Counted from the stretch's first letter, positions 10,389 through 22,082 are shown. The stretch is DNA of 64,000 bases from Streptococcus viridans (GCF_900636365.1 NZ_LR134266.1:1625501-1689500), one strand, 5' to 3'. Notes: generated from the letters alone by a model not told the origin. Translations and numbers: made by a program.

Positions 10389-11222
10389 CTAATCAAAACT
10401 TAGTCTTCCGTCCAAATAAGCTTCGATGATTTCGTAGACCCCCTTTTTCTGGTGAGAGGGCGCTATATAGCGGGCTACTTTCCGAGCATGGGCATCCGCA
10501 TTTTCCATTGCATAGGAATAGGTCGCTAACTCAAGCATTTCCACATCGTTTTGACTATCGCCAAATGCCATTAGGCGACCTCCATCTACGCCCCAGCGTT
10601 CTTCCAAGAATTGAATGGCTGTGGCCTTATTGACTTCCGGTTGCAGAATATCAATAGCTCCATAGCCACTAGCTGCTGGAAGCAGGCGCTCCCCAAGCTC
10701 TTCTCGCAACTCTTGCACAAAGGCTTCGACTTTTTCAGTGTCAGTGACGACACTTAGCTTCAGAACCTGCTCACCATGCTCTTTGGTCAGATCATCCACA
10801 AACCGCATCCGTTTGTAAAAAGCTGCAGCTAGCTCAGGCGTCATCAATTGCTCTAAAAGAGGAAACTCTGTTCCTTTCTTGGCATAGCCCCCAGATAGGC
10901 TACTGACGACCAGATGGAGTTCTTCTTCTCGACCTTCTAGATAATGTAAGACTTCCTGCACCAGCTCTTCAGGCCAGCTACACTCTCGGATGAGTTTTCC
11001 CTTCTCTAATATCTGTGCACCATTAGCTAGAACCAAGGTGACGCGATCTTTCAGCTCTCCCAATACATGAGCCATACGGCTATAGCCATTCCCTGTCGCA
11101 ATGACAAAGGGAATCCCTCTTTGGTCTAGCTGATCCAAGATGCGGCTCAAACGCTCACGGTCAACCTCTCCTTGCTCGTCCATCAGAGTACCGTCCATGT
11201 CTGTCGCAATCATTTGTAACAT
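10389..11222 (-). CDS. Cof-type HAD family phosphatase
   Basis: Motif I is DMDGTLMD, motif II lies in FVIATGN, and the C-terminal motif is GDSQNDVEML. The large C2 cap between them is the Cof/YidA type that acts on sugar phosphates or flavin/PLP phosphates. Start chosen at ATG 11220-11222 (MLQMIATDMDG) with AGGGG seven bases upstream rather than the frame opening at 11261. It precedes the SGNH gene by 52 bases, probably in one transcript. Confidence 0.88.
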   Translation of the reverse strand: MLQMIATDMDGTLMDEQGEVDRERLSRILDQLDQRGIPFVIATGNGYSRMAHVLGELKDRVTLVLANGAQILEKGKLIRECSWPEELVQEVLHYLEGREEELHLVVSSLSGGYAKKGTEFPLLEQLMTPELAAAFYKRMRFVDDLTKEHGEQVLKLSVVTDTEKVEAFVQELREELGERLLPAASGYGAIDILQPEVNKATAIQFLEERWGVDGGRLMAFGDSQNDVEMLELATYSYAMENADAHARKVARYIAPSHQKKGVYEIIEAYLDGRLSFD

Positions 11223-11467
11223 ACCGCCACCCCTTTCTACCTTTTCCCTATTATACACCATTTCCTAGTCATTTTGGGCCTTCTTTCCCACAAGCGCTCC
11301 CTTTTCACCTCCTTAAAATTTCAGAAATTCCATTGAATCCTCTTTAATTTTTAGTCCAATTTTATTATAATATAGATAGTAGATTTTCCCTGTATGAAGT
11401 AACTAGCAGACCCTCTCTCACCTAGTCAAAGCGTTTGCTACTCCCGAAAAAGATTTAAGAGGTAGGC

Positions 11468-12343
11468 ATGAACACAAAGACCTTATACCGCCAAACATCC
11501 TTTACAAATAGCGATTTCCCTTTTTCAATCAAACAGATTAGCACTCAAAATGGCCAACCGGATATTTTATTTCATTGGCACACTGATATTGAGATTATTT
11601 ATGTCAACGAAGGGACTGCCCAATTCCATATCGATTATGAATATTTTAATAGCCAGCCCGGTGATATTATTTTGATCCGGCCCAATGCCCTTCACTCCAT
11701 TCATCCCATCCAGAGTTCTTCCCATACCATGGATATCCTCCATTTTAATCTAGACCTGATTGGGATTACCCATAAAAACATTGCCACTCTAAAATATTTA
11801 CAACCCCTCTACAATGGTGATTTTGAATTTGTTCGACGCATTCAAGCCCAATCACCCGGTTACGAAAAAATTAAACAGAGCCTCTTGACCTGTATGGCAA
11901 ACGGAAGAGAACAAGGCCCCTTCTATGAACTCCGACTCAAATCCCAGCTCAATGAACTCCTCTATCTCCTCTTTTCTCACCACTATATTGTCGAGAAGAA
12001 GTTTTCAACAGATGCTTATCGGAAAGAAGAAAAAATTCGTTTGGTCCTCGACCATATTTCGAACCATTACCAAGAGGAGCTCATGATTGAACATTTAGCA
12101 GAGTTGTGTCATTTTAGCCCGACCCACTTTATGAATTTCTTTAAGAAACAATTAGGGATCTCTTGTATGGAGTATATCATCCAATATCGGCTGAAAAAAG
12201 CTGCCCACCTCCTCCAGCATTCCGATCTGGCAATCATTGATATCGCGAGCCAATCTGGCTTCAACAACCTCTCAAACTTTAATCGCCAGTTCAAGAAATA
12301 CTATCAGGCCACTCCAAGCCAATACCGAAAAGCTTGTCTTTAA
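11468..12343 (+). CDS. AraC-family transcriptional regulator
   Basis: 291 aa. The N-terminal ~130 residues form a cupin sensor (HWHTDIEIIYVNEG, PGDIILIRP), and the C-terminal ~95 are two helix-turn-helix units (FSPTHFMNFFKKQLG, SGFNNLSNFNRQFKKYYQATPSQYR). Such proteins in streptococci usually respond to a sugar. No sugar operon lies adjacent, so the target is not evident. A TATAAT at 11366-11371 lies about 95 bases upstream. Confidence 0.9.
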   Translation: MNTKTLYRQTSFTNSDFPFSIKQISTQNGQPDILFHWHTDIEIIYVNEGTAQFHIDYEYFNSQPGDIILIRPNALHSIHPIQSSSHTMDILHFNLDLIGITHKNIATLKYLQPLYNGDFEFVRRIQAQSPGYEKIKQSLLTCMANGREQGPFYELRLKSQLNELLYLLFSHHYIVEKKFSTDAYRKEEKIRLVLDHISNHYQEELMIEHLAELCHFSPTHFMNFFKKQLGISCMEYIIQYRLKKAAHLLQHSDLAIIDIASQSGFNNLSNFNRQFKKYYQATPSQYRKACL

Positions 12344-12360
12344 CCAATAGATCAAATAAT

Positions 12361-12407
12361 AAAAGCACATGAAACACAAATGAAGTTTGCGTTTTATGTG
12401 CTTTTTA
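12361..12407. terminator. bidirectional terminator
   Basis: AAAAGCACAT pairs with ATGTGCTTTT across a ~25-base interior. It separates the AraC gene from the convergent MutS-like gene. Confidence 0.75.
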
Positions 12408-12435
12408 TTTTTTACAACAGAAGGTCTGATAAAGC

Positions 12436-14118
12436 CTAGCGACCTTCCTCTTTATCACTCAACATTCTATTTAAAGACCATTTCCCTGTCTTTTCATATT
12501 GTCCAATTAATTCTTGGGAAGTTTGAGTGATTTCTGAAGGAAAATGGAGGCTTTTTAATGTATTGACCGCATTCTTCGTTACTGCAGCTCCCTGCTTTAT
12601 CTGATAATCAAAGACGATTTTCCCGTCAACATAGCGACTGTCAAAATGATAATTATCATTGACTGCACCAGATGCCGCAACTAGCTCAATATCATGGCTC
12701 GAAATCATATACAGGCAATCGTGTCTCGATAGCCAGCGAACAATGCCCAAGCCAGACCCAATTCGCTCAATGGTATTGGTTCCCTTAAAGAGTTCATCAA
12801 TAAAGAAATAATGAAAGCCAGACTTTTCCAGACTCTCAATCATTCGGAGAATCGTTTTGCTCTCTGTAATAAAATAGCTATCTCCAACCTCAATATCATC
12901 GCTAACATCCATAGAGGTCATGACATGTCCATAAGAAAGCTCCAAACTTTCGCCATAGGCGAAGCCCAAGCCCTGCGCTAAAATACAGTTAATGGCTACC
13001 ATTTTCAAATAAGTGGATTTCCCTGAGGCATTATCTCCACTGATCACCATATTTTTTTCAAAACTAACGTCATTAGCAACCGGATCCGCTAGCAAAGGAT
13101 GGTAGATCCCCTTGCCCTTGATCCCTCCATCTTGTTTAAAACAGGGATGACAGACCAATTTACCATCACGCTTATGGCGTAGAAGGCTAATAGCTACTTC
13201 CAATTCCCCCAAAAGATTGATTGTTTCCTGCGCTTCTTTCTGATGAGCCCTCACTTGCTGATAGATATAGATCTGGGCAATCTGCGGAATTAAGAAAAGA
13301 AAATTAAGGTAAATCAGGATAATTTCCATCTCGGAGCTTCCTGTTGGACTTTGTAAGATGCTGGAAATGACTTTCGTCTTCTTAAATGGTTGGACAGCCT
13401 GTTTGAGTGCTTCTTGTTTCGGAAGCGCTAAACGACTCAACTTTTCCGCTGAAGCAAAGATGCGAACCAGGTAACTAACTTGATCCAAGCGCATTTTATT
13501 CGACCAATTCCGAATGCTCGAAAAAATGATATTAAACGTCACACTCGCTATCAAGACTGACAAGGCTTGAATTTTAAAAAACGGAAGAAAGAAAAGAGAG
13601 AGGACTGGCAAACACGCTAAAAAAATATAGAGAGAAAGATAGATACTCGAATCTTGATTCCCTGGATTCGCCACAATACTTCTAGCCATATTGTGGTTCT
13701 TTTTTCCTAACTGGTTCATAACAACCTGAACCTTCAGACGAAGATCCGGGTGATGTTCAAAGAAATCTTCTAACTCCTGCAAAGATGCATCTGGTTGAAA
13801 GTTTAACAAACGCATCCTCTGATACAAGGCCTCAGCCCCAATACTAGACTGTGTATGGTTTAGCAGATCAAAGACTCTATGCATGTCTAAATCATGCCAA
13901 GTTTGGCCGTCTACTTGACTATCTGTTTGTTGGAGTGTTGACGCCAAGAGAATGGTTTCTGCTAAACTTTCTTCACTATCTTTTTTTATAAAAAACCGTT
14001 CGCTCTCCCAAGCCTTGGCTAATTTTTTTCTCAGAAAAATCGTTGCTATACAGTTTGTTAGAACCATAACGATGATCAGTCCAACAAATCCAATTGGTAA
14101 CCATCCAAGTTTGTCCAT
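12436..14118 (-). CDS. membrane-anchored MutS-like ATPase
   Basis: 560 aa. The C-terminal third is a MutS domain V ATPase: Walker A (SGDNASGKST), a Walker B region FFIDELFKGTN and TSMDVSDD. The N-terminus has a membrane helix (~8-28) and a second hydrophobic stretch near 165-210. The mismatch-binding domain of true MutS is absent, so this is the shorter MutS-related family whose role is not settled. It follows the CapA-like gene by 18 bases and may be co-transcribed with it. Confidence 0.8.
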   Translation of the reverse strand: MDKLGWLPIGFVGLIIVMVLTNCIATIFLRKKLAKAWESERFFIKKDSEESLAETILLASTLQQTDSQVDGQTWHDLDMHRVFDLLNHTQSSIGAEALYQRMRLLNFQPDASLQELEDFFEHHPDLRLKVQVVMNQLGKKNHNMARSIVANPGNQDSSIYLSLYIFLACLPVLSLFFLPFFKIQALSVLIASVTFNIIFSSIRNWSNKMRLDQVSYLVRIFASAEKLSRLALPKQEALKQAVQPFKKTKVISSILQSPTGSSEMEIILIYLNFLFLIPQIAQIYIYQQVRAHQKEAQETINLLGELEVAISLLRHKRDGKLVCHPCFKQDGGIKGKGIYHPLLADPVANDVSFEKNMVISGDNASGKSTYLKMVAINCILAQGLGFAYGESLELSYGHVMTSMDVSDDIEVGDSYFITESKTILRMIESLEKSGFHYFFIDELFKGTNTIERIGSGLGIVRWLSRHDCLYMISSHDIELVAASGAVNDNYHFDSRYVDGKIVFDYQIKQGAAVTKNAVNTLKSLHFPSEITQTSQELIGQYEKTGKWSLNRMLSDKEEGR

Positions 14119-14136
14119 TCCTTCATCTGCTCCTTC

Positions 14137-15474
14137 CTATTCCCAATTCAAATTCACACGTTCTTTCACTTCCTGGTAGGCTGTATCGACACGCGCTTTT
14201 GTTTCATCATCCAATTGGTCCCGGTACTTGCCACCTTCAATCCAGTCCTCCAAGATATAGGTCTGGAAATGATAGAGTTCATAGCCTTCAGGAGAATAAC
14301 TGTCCTTTGGCGTCCGGTTAACCCAAGTAGGACGAGCTGTGGCCGTTTTGATCCGGGTCTTGCGCCCTACCTTCTCAATGGTTATATCCATCAGGACACC
14401 CCGTTCGGTCCATTGGGCATTGTCTATCCCTTCCATGGTTTCCAGTCGCTGATTCGAAAGGAAATTCCCCATCGAATAAATGATCAATTTCTGTTGCCCA
14501 TCCTTATCCACAATCTCGGCTGGTTGGACGACGTGAGGATGGCCACCCAAGACAATATCAGCTCCCCAAGAAATCATCTTATGGTATAGTTCCTTTTGTT
14601 CCTCTGATGGCTCTAAATCATATTCAATCCCCATCTGAGGCATGACAATGGTAATGTCCGCTTCCATCTCAGCCTTTTGGATTTCCTTGCGCATACGTTC
14701 CTCGTTGAGGTCCGACAAACGATTGTCATAATCTCCTTGATCTAAATAAGCTTCCATCCCATTAAAGCCGTAGGAATAAGCCAAAATTGCAATCTTGATT
14801 CCATTTACTTCCTTGATCAGGATAGGGGCTTGATCTCGCGTCTCATGCGGATAGACACCAACCGTTTGGATCCCTGCGTCTTCAAAGGCTTTCGCAGTCG
14901 AAAACAGCCCTTCCAAGCCAGTATCGAGGATATGGTTATGTCCCAGGTCCATCACCTGATAGCCTGCATCCTTAATCGAAGCAACGACCGCACCAGGGGC
15001 ATTGAAAATTGGATATCCCGAAAGTCCATAATCCGAATTGATGGTTCCTTCAAAATCCCCCAAGACCAGATCCCCTTGCTTCAACCATTCCTGAGCATAG
15101 TGATAATTCTCAGAAAAATCATAGCTTCCATCTTCCTTGACGGCACTCATATAAACCAAGTCATGGTAGAGTTGGTCTCCATTTGCCATGATCCGAGCCG
15201 TATGTGGCAACTGATCCGGATGAATTTCTTCTTGCTTTTCAACAACTTCCGGCATCTCTAGTGCTGTAATGGGGAAACCATTCCATTTTTGAACCCATAA
15301 GACCAGATTCGCGGACGCAAATACTGTAATCAGCAAACCATAGACAAACTGTTCGTTGGTTAGACGAACAACTGTCACCTTTCCCAATCCAATATCAAGC
15401 CATTCATTGAGCATCCTGAGGATATCTTTCCCGAGCTCACTCCATCTCTTTAGGAGATCCTTCCAATTCTTCAT
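14137..15474 (-). CDS. CapA/PgsA-family metallophosphatase-like membrane protein
   Basis: 445 aa. One N-terminal membrane helix (~41-62) then an extracellular PGA_cap domain with DFEGTI, GHNHILD, YSYGFNG, GGHPHV and YSMGNF, the metal-site motifs of the calcineurin-like fold. Family members take part in poly-gamma-glutamate or capsule synthesis (CapA/PgsA), but no capB/capC partners are here, so polymer production cannot be inferred. First gene of a pair with the MutS-like protein. Confidence 0.85.
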   Translation of the reverse strand: MKNWKDLLKRWSELGKDILRMLNEWLDIGLGKVTVVRLTNEQFVYGLLITVFASANLVLWVQKWNGFPITALEMPEVVEKQEEIHPDQLPHTARIMANGDQLYHDLVYMSAVKEDGSYDFSENYHYAQEWLKQGDLVLGDFEGTINSDYGLSGYPIFNAPGAVVASIKDAGYQVMDLGHNHILDTGLEGLFSTAKAFEDAGIQTVGVYPHETRDQAPILIKEVNGIKIAILAYSYGFNGMEAYLDQGDYDNRLSDLNEERMRKEIQKAEMEADITIVMPQMGIEYDLEPSEEQKELYHKMISWGADIVLGGHPHVVQPAEIVDKDGQQKLIIYSMGNFLSNQRLETMEGIDNAQWTERGVLMDITIEKVGRKTRIKTATARPTWVNRTPKDSYSPEGYELYHFQTYILEDWIEGGKYRDQLDDETKARVDTAYQEVKERVNLNWE

Positions 15475-15613
15475 CTTCTTCTCTTCCTATCCATTTCTCT
15501 TGCTCTTGCCAAAGGCCCCTACGTCATCTGTCAAGCCTTTTTTCATTGTAACACAATTTTGATAAAAGAAAACAGACTGACCTAAACTTCCATGTATAGA
15601 TAAATGGAGGGAC

Positions 15614-15640
15614 TAAAAAGAGGGCTTACAGCCCCCCTCT
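15614..15640 (-). terminator. terminator of msrAB
   Basis: GGGCT and AGCCC pair around a three-base loop, followed on the minus strand by TCTTTTTAG. Confidence 0.6.
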
Positions 15641-15651
15641 CCATCATACTT

Positions 15652-16587
15652 TTAGTGCATCTGCTTGAGTAGATCCCCGTATCCCTCTACCTCCATCTCC
15701 TCTTTAGGAATAAAGCGCAGAGAGGCCGAATTGATACAGTAGCGAAGGCCACCTTGTTCTCTTGGCCCATCGGTAAAGACATGGCCGAGATGGGCATTGC
15801 CTGAGCGGGAACGAACTTCAATCCGCTCCATCCCATGACTATGATCCTGGTAATAATGAACGACATCTTTGGCAATAGGGCGAGAAAAACTCGGCCATCC
15901 ACAACCAGACGCAAACTTATCCTTGGCAAAGAAAAGAGGCTCTCCAGTCGTAATGTCCACATAGATTCCCTCTTCAAAGGTCTGGTCATAGGCATTGTGG
16001 AAAGGTCGCTCTGTCGCACTCTCTTGAGTGACTTGGTACTGCGCCTCTGTCAATCGTGCCTTTAATTCCTCTTGACTGGGCTTGGGATAGGTTGCCGGAT
16101 CAATCAAGGGTTGGTCAGCATCCGTCACATCGATATGGCAATAGCCCCCAGGATTCTTCTTGAGGTAGTCTTGATGGTAGTCCTCCGCCAAAATATAGTG
16201 GCGCAAGGGTTCTAGTTCAACCGCTATTTTGCTACCAAGTTGCTTCTCTTCTTCCGCAAACACTTGGGCGATCACCTCACGGTCCGCATCGTCCAGGTAA
16301 TAGACACCGGTTCGGTACTGGCGACCTCGATCATTTCCCTGCTTGTTCATGGACAAGGGATCGATCACCCGGAAATAGTAGAGCAGAATCGCTCGTAAGG
16401 AAATCTTATCTGGATCGTAGATGACTTGTACAGTCTCTGCATGATCCGTTTCCTTAATCAGTTGGTAATTGGTCGTTTCTACCTGGCCATTGGCATAGCC
16501 CACCGTCGTCTTTTCAACACCCGAGATCCGAGAGAAATACTCCTCTAAGCCCCAAAAACAGCCACCTGCTAGATAAATCTCTGCCAT
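15652..16587 (-). CDS. msrAB: peptide methionine sulfoxide reductase MsrA-MsrB fusion
   Basis: MsrA comes first ([11 protein letters not shown], catalytic Cys near residue 10), then a linker, then MsrB ([11 protein letters not shown]; catalytic Cys in [11 protein letters not shown]). Together the domains reduce both S and R methionine sulfoxide with thioredoxin-like donors. Start chosen at ATG 16585-16587 (MAEIYLAGG), preceded by GCGAGG; the frame runs on to 16632 without homology. No signal peptide, so this copy looks cytosolic. A repair enzyme fits a strain that makes H2O2 through SpxB. Confidence 0.95.
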   Translation of the reverse strand: MAEIYLAGGCFWGLEEYFSRISGVEKTTVGYANGQVETTNYQLIKETDHAETVQVIYDPDKISLRAILLYYFRVIDPLSMNKQGNDRGRQYRTGVYYLDDADREVIAQVFAEEEKQLGSKIAVELEPLRHYILAEDYHQDYLKKNPGGYCHIDVTDADQPLIDPATYPKPSQEELKARLTEAQYQVTQESATERPFHNAYDQTFEEGIYVDITTGEPLFFAKDKFASGCGWPSFSRPIAKDVVHYYQDHSHGMERIEVRSRSGNAHLGHVFTDGPREQGGLRYCINSASLRFIPKEEMEVEGYGDLLKQMH

Positions 16588-16868
16588 CTTTTTTCCTCGC
16601 TTCCTGCATTCCCTATGTGGAACGCTTGACATCTATTAGCTCCATCATAATCCAAGAGCCTCCAATTTTCAAGGATTCTGCATCAAAAATCCCTTCTACT
16701 ATACTAGTAAAAGGGATAAAGGCACTCCCACTTATTTTTCAAATAAGAAAAAGAGCGAGTAACCAAGATTCCGTAGAGATACTAAAAACTGATGGAAAAA
16801 ATCATGCATGAGAGACATGTCCCACACCTCCTCTCAATCTCTGACGTTCCTAAGCATCGTTGCCAAGA

Positions 16869-17198
16869 TTAAAGAAGCACCGTCGGTCCATAAACCTGTA
16901 ACCGAGGCTTCACAACTTCGTAATGCCAATGATCATAAGCTCGCCAGGCTTGATAGGCCTCTTCACTCAAACCGAGCTCACCCAGGCCAATCAATAAACT
17001 GGTACTTTGATAAAATTTTTCCAACTCAATCAACAGGCGATTGTCTACCTGTCTTGCCTTCACTAAAACTTCCAAAATATGATTTAGATTTCCCTCAAAT
17101 CGAAGGGCATCTGGACTGGTTTTGCATTCCCTAGAAAAGGCTGTTTGGAGAGTTTCGATCATGTTCTTTGCCTCTTGAATCACATCCCTTTCTCCCAT
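16869..17198 (-). CDS. small helical protein of unknown function
   Basis: 109 aa from ATG 17196-17198 (MGERDVIQEAKNM) with GGAAGGTG six to eight bases upstream; the frame also extends to 17225. Mostly alpha-helical and charged, with no membrane segment or known motif that I recognise. Stands alone between msrAB and pyrD. Confidence 0.6.
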   Translation of the reverse strand: MGERDVIQEAKNMIETLQTAFSRECKTSPDALRFEGNLNHILEVLVKARQVDNRLLIELEKFYQSTSLLIGLGELGLSEEAYQAWRAYDHWHYEVVKPRLQVYGPTVLL

Positions 17199-17302
17199 AG
17201 CAATCACCTTCCTTCTCACCTCCATTGTACACCTTTTTCTCTCTATAAAAATGGAAAATCTTTAAAACTAGGAACAGATTCTCTCTCTTGACAAGAATCC
17301 AT

Positions 17303-17329
17303 AAAAAATCCCCAAGTATCCACTTGAGG
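17303..17329 (-). terminator. terminator of pyrD
   Basis: CCTCAAGT pairs with ACTTGGGG on the minus strand, followed by ATTTTTT. Confidence 0.8.
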
Positions 17330-17346
17330 AAGTTCTTTTCGAATGA

Positions 17347-18282
17347 TTAGTCAATGTAGTGCAGTTTCCCACGGAAGTCTTCTAGGCTTTGGTAGCCTTT
17401 TTCTTCCATGATGTCTTTTAGTTCCGCAGTGATGCGCTCGAAAGCCCCTACTCCTTCTTTATGAAGTGTGGTTCCGATTTGCACCATACTAGCTCCACAA
17501 AGGATATGCTCAAAGGCATCGCGACCGGTCAAGACGCCACCTGTCCCTACAATCTGAATTTCTGGATTCAACCGTCGGTAAAAGGCATGGACATTGGCCA
17601 GAGCAGTTGGCTTGATGTATTCTCCACCAATCCCACCGAAGCCGTTCTTAGGGCGGATCACTACGGATTCATCCTCGATGTAGAGGCCGTTTCCAATCGA
17701 GTTGACGCAGTTGACAAACTTGAGCGGGTATTTGTTAAAAATTGTTGCAGCTTGATCAAAGTGGACAATATCAAAGTAAGGCGGCAACTTGATGCCAAGA
17801 GGTTTGGTGAAATAGGTAAAGACCTCTGACAAGATTCGATCAGTCGTCTCAAAGTCATAGGCGATCTGGGGTTTCCCAGGGACATTGGGACAGGAAAGGT
17901 TCAACTCTGTCAAACCTCTAAAATCACTGTCTTCTACCTTTTTCAAGATGGTATGGGTTTCCTCCGGGGACATTCCGACTAAAGACAAAAAGAAAGTCCG
18001 ATTCGGATCAGAAGTTTGTAACTCAAGGAGGTAATCTAAATAATAATCCAAACCTTGGTTGGGAAGCCCCATCGAGTTAATAGATCCTAGTGGCACATCT
18101 TGGTAGCGTGGCTCTGGGTTCCCTTGACGATACTCCAAGGTCGCAGTCTTCGTCACAAATGTTCCCGCAGCAGAATTCTTTACTTCTTCAAGTTCTGCAA
18201 TTGTCATACAGGCTACACCCGCAGCATTCATCAGGCAGTTGTCAAACTCAAAACCTGCAATAGTTGTTTTTGTCGATACCAT
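17347..18282 (-). CDS. pyrD: dihydroorotate dehydrogenase, class 1A
   Basis: 311 aa, exactly the usual class 1A length. It oxidises dihydroorotate to orotate in pyrimidine synthesis with fumarate as acceptor. The active-site Cys lies in [16 protein letters not shown]-binding segments in VGTGGV and ASMVQIGT, and CVNSIGNG is conserved. Start ATG 18280-18282 follows AAGGAGAAGAAG; the open frame reaches 18405 but that part is hydrophobic non-coding-like sequence. The gene is monocistronic. Confidence 0.95.
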   Translation of the reverse strand: MVSTKTTIAGFEFDNCLMNAAGVACMTIAELEEVKNSAAGTFVTKTATLEYRQGNPEPRYQDVPLGSINSMGLPNQGLDYYLDYLLELQTSDPNRTFFLSLVGMSPEETHTILKKVEDSDFRGLTELNLSCPNVPGKPQIAYDFETTDRILSEVFTYFTKPLGIKLPPYFDIVHFDQAATIFNKYPLKFVNCVNSIGNGLYIEDESVVIRPKNGFGGIGGEYIKPTALANVHAFYRRLNPEIQIVGTGGVLTGRDAFEHILCGASMVQIGTTLHKEGVGAFERITAELKDIMEEKGYQSLEDFRGKLHYID

Positions 18283-18490
18283 CTTCTTCTCCTTGAAATG
18301 AATTCTTACAGCTATTATAGCACGAAAAGGAGGATTCACAGTTAGAAAACTAAAATAGCCCAAGAAACGTACGGAAATAGAAAAAATCACCATAAACGTT
18401 ATCAATTTATTTTCTATGTATAGAAAAAAATCAGATATTCATCCAATTCTGTTGTCCTCTAGAATCGATCTATTTCCACTATATGAGTAG

Positions 18491-19999
<1,509 letters not shown>

Positions 20000-20014
20000 T
20001 TTGATTCTTTTGCC

Positions 20015-20050
20015 ACACCTCTGAATCCTTCGGTTTCGGAGGTGTTTTTC
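20015..20050 (+). terminator. gdhA terminator
   Basis: ACACCTC pairs with GAGGTGT, followed by TTTTTC. Confidence 0.8.
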
Positions 20051-20056
20051 TTGATA

Positions 20057-20090
20057 AAAAAAGAAGATTGGAAAAACCAAATCTTCTTTT
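20057..20090. terminator. bidirectional terminator between gdhA and dnaJ
   Basis: AAAAGAAGATT pairs with AATCTTCTTTT around GG-AAAAA-CC. It ends the dnaJ transcript on the minus strand. Confidence 0.85.
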
Positions 20091-20093
20091 ATT

Positions 20094-21239
20094 TTATAAA
20101 TCATCCAAGGCATCTTTGACCTTATCAAAGAAACCTTTTTTCTTTGGGTTGACCTTCAAATCACTTGCTTCCGCAAATGCACGAAGGGCTTCTTTTTGCT
20201 TGTCATTTAGACCTGTAGGTGTCACCACATTAACAGATACATATTGATCTCCTACAGAGCCACCACGCAAGCTTGGTGCTCCCTTGCCACGGAGGCGGAA
20301 TTTCTTACCAGTCTGGGTTCCTTCTGGGATGACCAAGTCAACATCCCCATGAACCGTTGGTACATGAACCGTATCTCCAAGAGCAGCCTGAACAACGTTC
20401 AAGTTCAATTTATAGTAAATGGTTGATCCATCACGCTCAAATTTGTCGCTCGGCTCAACGTTGACCACCACATAGAGATCTCCGTATGGCCCTCCATTAA
20501 AGCCAGCTTCTCCTTGACCAGAGAGGCGGATTTGTTGACCAGTTTCAACCCCAGCAGGGATTTTCACATTGACACTGTGGGCTTGCTTCTCGTGACCAGT
20601 CCCATGACAGGTTGTACAAGGATCTTTGATTTCTTTTCCTCGACCATGACAGACATCACAGGTTACCTGACGGCGCATCATTCCTAGAGGGGTTTGCGTA
20701 TCCACATTGATCACCCCAGAACCATGACAACGTCCACAAGTTACGGGACTTGTTCCTGGTTTAGCACCAGTGCCTTCGCATGTCCGACAGCTAGCTTCCC
20801 GATGGTACTTCACTTCCTTCTCAGTTCCAAAGATGGCTTCTTCAAACTTGAGGTTTACACGGTACTGAAGATCATCTCCCTGACGTGGAGCATTGGGATT
20901 GCGACTTGCACCGCCACCTCCAAAGAAGCTTGAGAAAATGTCCTCAAAGCCACCAAAACCAGCGCCATCAAAACCACCGAAACCACCAGCTCCGCCACCG
21001 AAGCCACCAAAACCACCGTTGGCTCCTGCAGCACCGTATTGGTCATAAGCCGCCCGCTTTTGTTCGTCGCTCAAAGTCTCATAGGCTTCTTGAACTTCCT
21101 TGTACTTGTCCTCAGCACCAGGCTCCTTGTTGATATCTGGGTGATATTTTTTAGATAATTTCCGATAGGCTTTCTTGATCTCGTCTTGAGATGCATTCTT
21201 TGAAACGCCTAAACGGTCATAAAATTCAGTATTGTTCAT
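20094..21239 (-). CDS. dnaJ: chaperone DnaJ (Hsp40)
   Basis: 381 aa. J domain with HPD (HPDINK), Gly/Phe-rich linker (~75-115), four zinc-finger repeats ([32 protein letters not shown]), then the C-terminal substrate domains. It stimulates the ATPase of DnaK. There is no convincing Shine-Dalgarno sequence: a structured repeat unit (21244-21352) ends only four bases before the ATG. It is separated from dnaK by two genes and a terminator, so it probably does not depend only on the CIRCE promoter. Confidence 0.96.
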   Translation of the reverse strand: MNNTEFYDRLGVSKNASQDEIKKAYRKLSKKYHPDINKEPGAEDKYKEVQEAYETLSDEQKRAAYDQYGAAGANGGFGGFGGGAGGFGGFDGAGFGGFEDIFSSFFGGGGASRNPNAPRQGDDLQYRVNLKFEEAIFGTEKEVKYHREASCRTCEGTGAKPGTSPVTCGRCHGSGVINVDTQTPLGMMRRQVTCDVCHGRGKEIKDPCTTCHGTGHEKQAHSVNVKIPAGVETGQQIRLSGQGEAGFNGGPYGDLYVVVNVEPSDKFERDGSTIYYKLNLNVVQAALGDTVHVPTVHGDVDLVIPEGTQTGKKFRLRGKGAPSLRGGSVGDQYVSVNVVTPTGLNDKQKEALRAFAEASDLKVNPKKKGFFDKVKDALDDL

Positions 21240-21243
21240 AATT

Positions 21244-21352
21244 CAAGATACAAAGGGCGTCAAACGGACACAGCCAAAATAGGAGTTTTGACGACGGACG
21301 CTTGCGTCCTAGAAAAAACTATCTTTTTGGCACCGTCCGTAGCCCGTGTTCA
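21244..21352. repeat. structured intergenic repeat, copy A (dnaJ leader)
   Basis: Same architecture as the tandem units before pnp. Nested stems are GGGC (21255-21258)/GCCC (21342-21345), ACGGAC (21264-21269)/GTCCGT (21335-21340), AGTTTT (21284-21289)/AAAACT (21315-21320) and GGACGC/GCGTCC (21296-21309). Conserved unpaired blocks are GATACAAAGGGCG, AAAATAGGA, TGACG and TATCTTTTT. It lies directly in front of dnaJ on the minus strand. Confidence 0.8.
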
Positions 21353-21396
21353 GTTGAGAACACCTTTGTTCCTTTCTATAATTTTCATGTACATCT

Positions 21397-22029
21397 TTAG
21401 AGGGTGTTTTCTATACTCTGCTTCACTTGATCAAACTCTTGGTCTGATAGAGTAAATATCAAATCCTCTTCAGCACACTCGTTCTTTTCTTTAAAATAGT
21501 TGTCCGTATTCTCTGCCAATCCTAAGCTTAGAATCACTTTTCTTGCAAACTCTTGATGGGCAAAACCGATAGCCGTAATGATTTGTTTATCTTGCACAAC
21601 CACTTTCGGTTGGAAATTCTCACGTGGAAGAAATTCAAAATAATCAAAGAAGTTTTGCCAAATTCCACCTGTAAATTTCGTATCGTTCAATAGACCTGCT
21701 TTCGCCAATAGAAGAGGCGCTGAAGAAATAGCTGCAATCAAGACATCTTGCTCACCAAGGTCCCTCAAAAACGAAATCAATTTCTCATCCTGTAGAGCAG
21801 GTCCTATGTTTACCATTCCTGGCAAAATCACACAAGAATACTCTTCTATACAGATTTGATCTAGTGTTTTCGTTGGTTGACAGGGCAAGCCATCCTCAGA
21901 GACCACTATCGAATGATCTGAAGCGGCATAATCAATCGTAATATCAAAAGACAGAGCTAAAGTACTCGTTAAAGCGGTTATCTCATAAAGAGAAAAATTA
22001 GGATAAATGATACAAAGTACTTTTTTCAT
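21397..22029 (-). CDS. DJ-1/PfpI family protein
   Basis: 210 aa from ATG 22027-22029 (MKKVLCIIYPNFSLYE), preceded by GAGG nine bases upstream; an ATG three codons earlier would sit on the ribosome site. A flavodoxin-like DJ-1 fold is suggested by VILPGMVNIG and LIAAISSAPLLLAKAG, but the nucleophile position reads Ser in ISSAP rather than the usual Cys. Function may therefore be non-proteolytic or regulatory. It sits between dnaK and dnaJ, behind a terminator. Confidence 0.8.
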   Translation of the reverse strand: MKKVLCIIYPNFSLYEITALTSTLALSFDITIDYAASDHSIVVSEDGLPCQPTKTLDQICIEEYSCVILPGMVNIGPALQDEKLISFLRDLGEQDVLIAAISSAPLLLAKAGLLNDTKFTGGIWQNFFDYFEFLPRENFQPKVVVQDKQIITAIGFAHQEFARKVILSLGLAENTDNYFKEKNECAEEDLIFTLSDQEFDQVKQSIENTL

Positions 22030-22055
22030 ACGCAACATCCTCTATTTTACCGAAA

Positions 22056-22082
22056 AACAGAGGCTGGGTTGCAACCTCTGTT
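22056..22082 (-). terminator. terminator after the dnaK-distal small gene
   Basis: AACAGAGG pairs with CCTCTGTT, then TTTC on the minus strand. It would end the hrcA operon transcript after the 72-aa gene. Confidence 0.75.

Noticed and set aside
12436..14118. True mismatch-repair MutS or MutS2
   Set aside because: Lacks the N-terminal mismatch and connector domains of MutS and the Smr domain of MutS2, and has membrane helices.
20885..21133. 82-aa His/Gln-rich frame opposite dnaJ
   Set aside because: Created by the Gly-rich codons of the DnaJ linker on the other strand.
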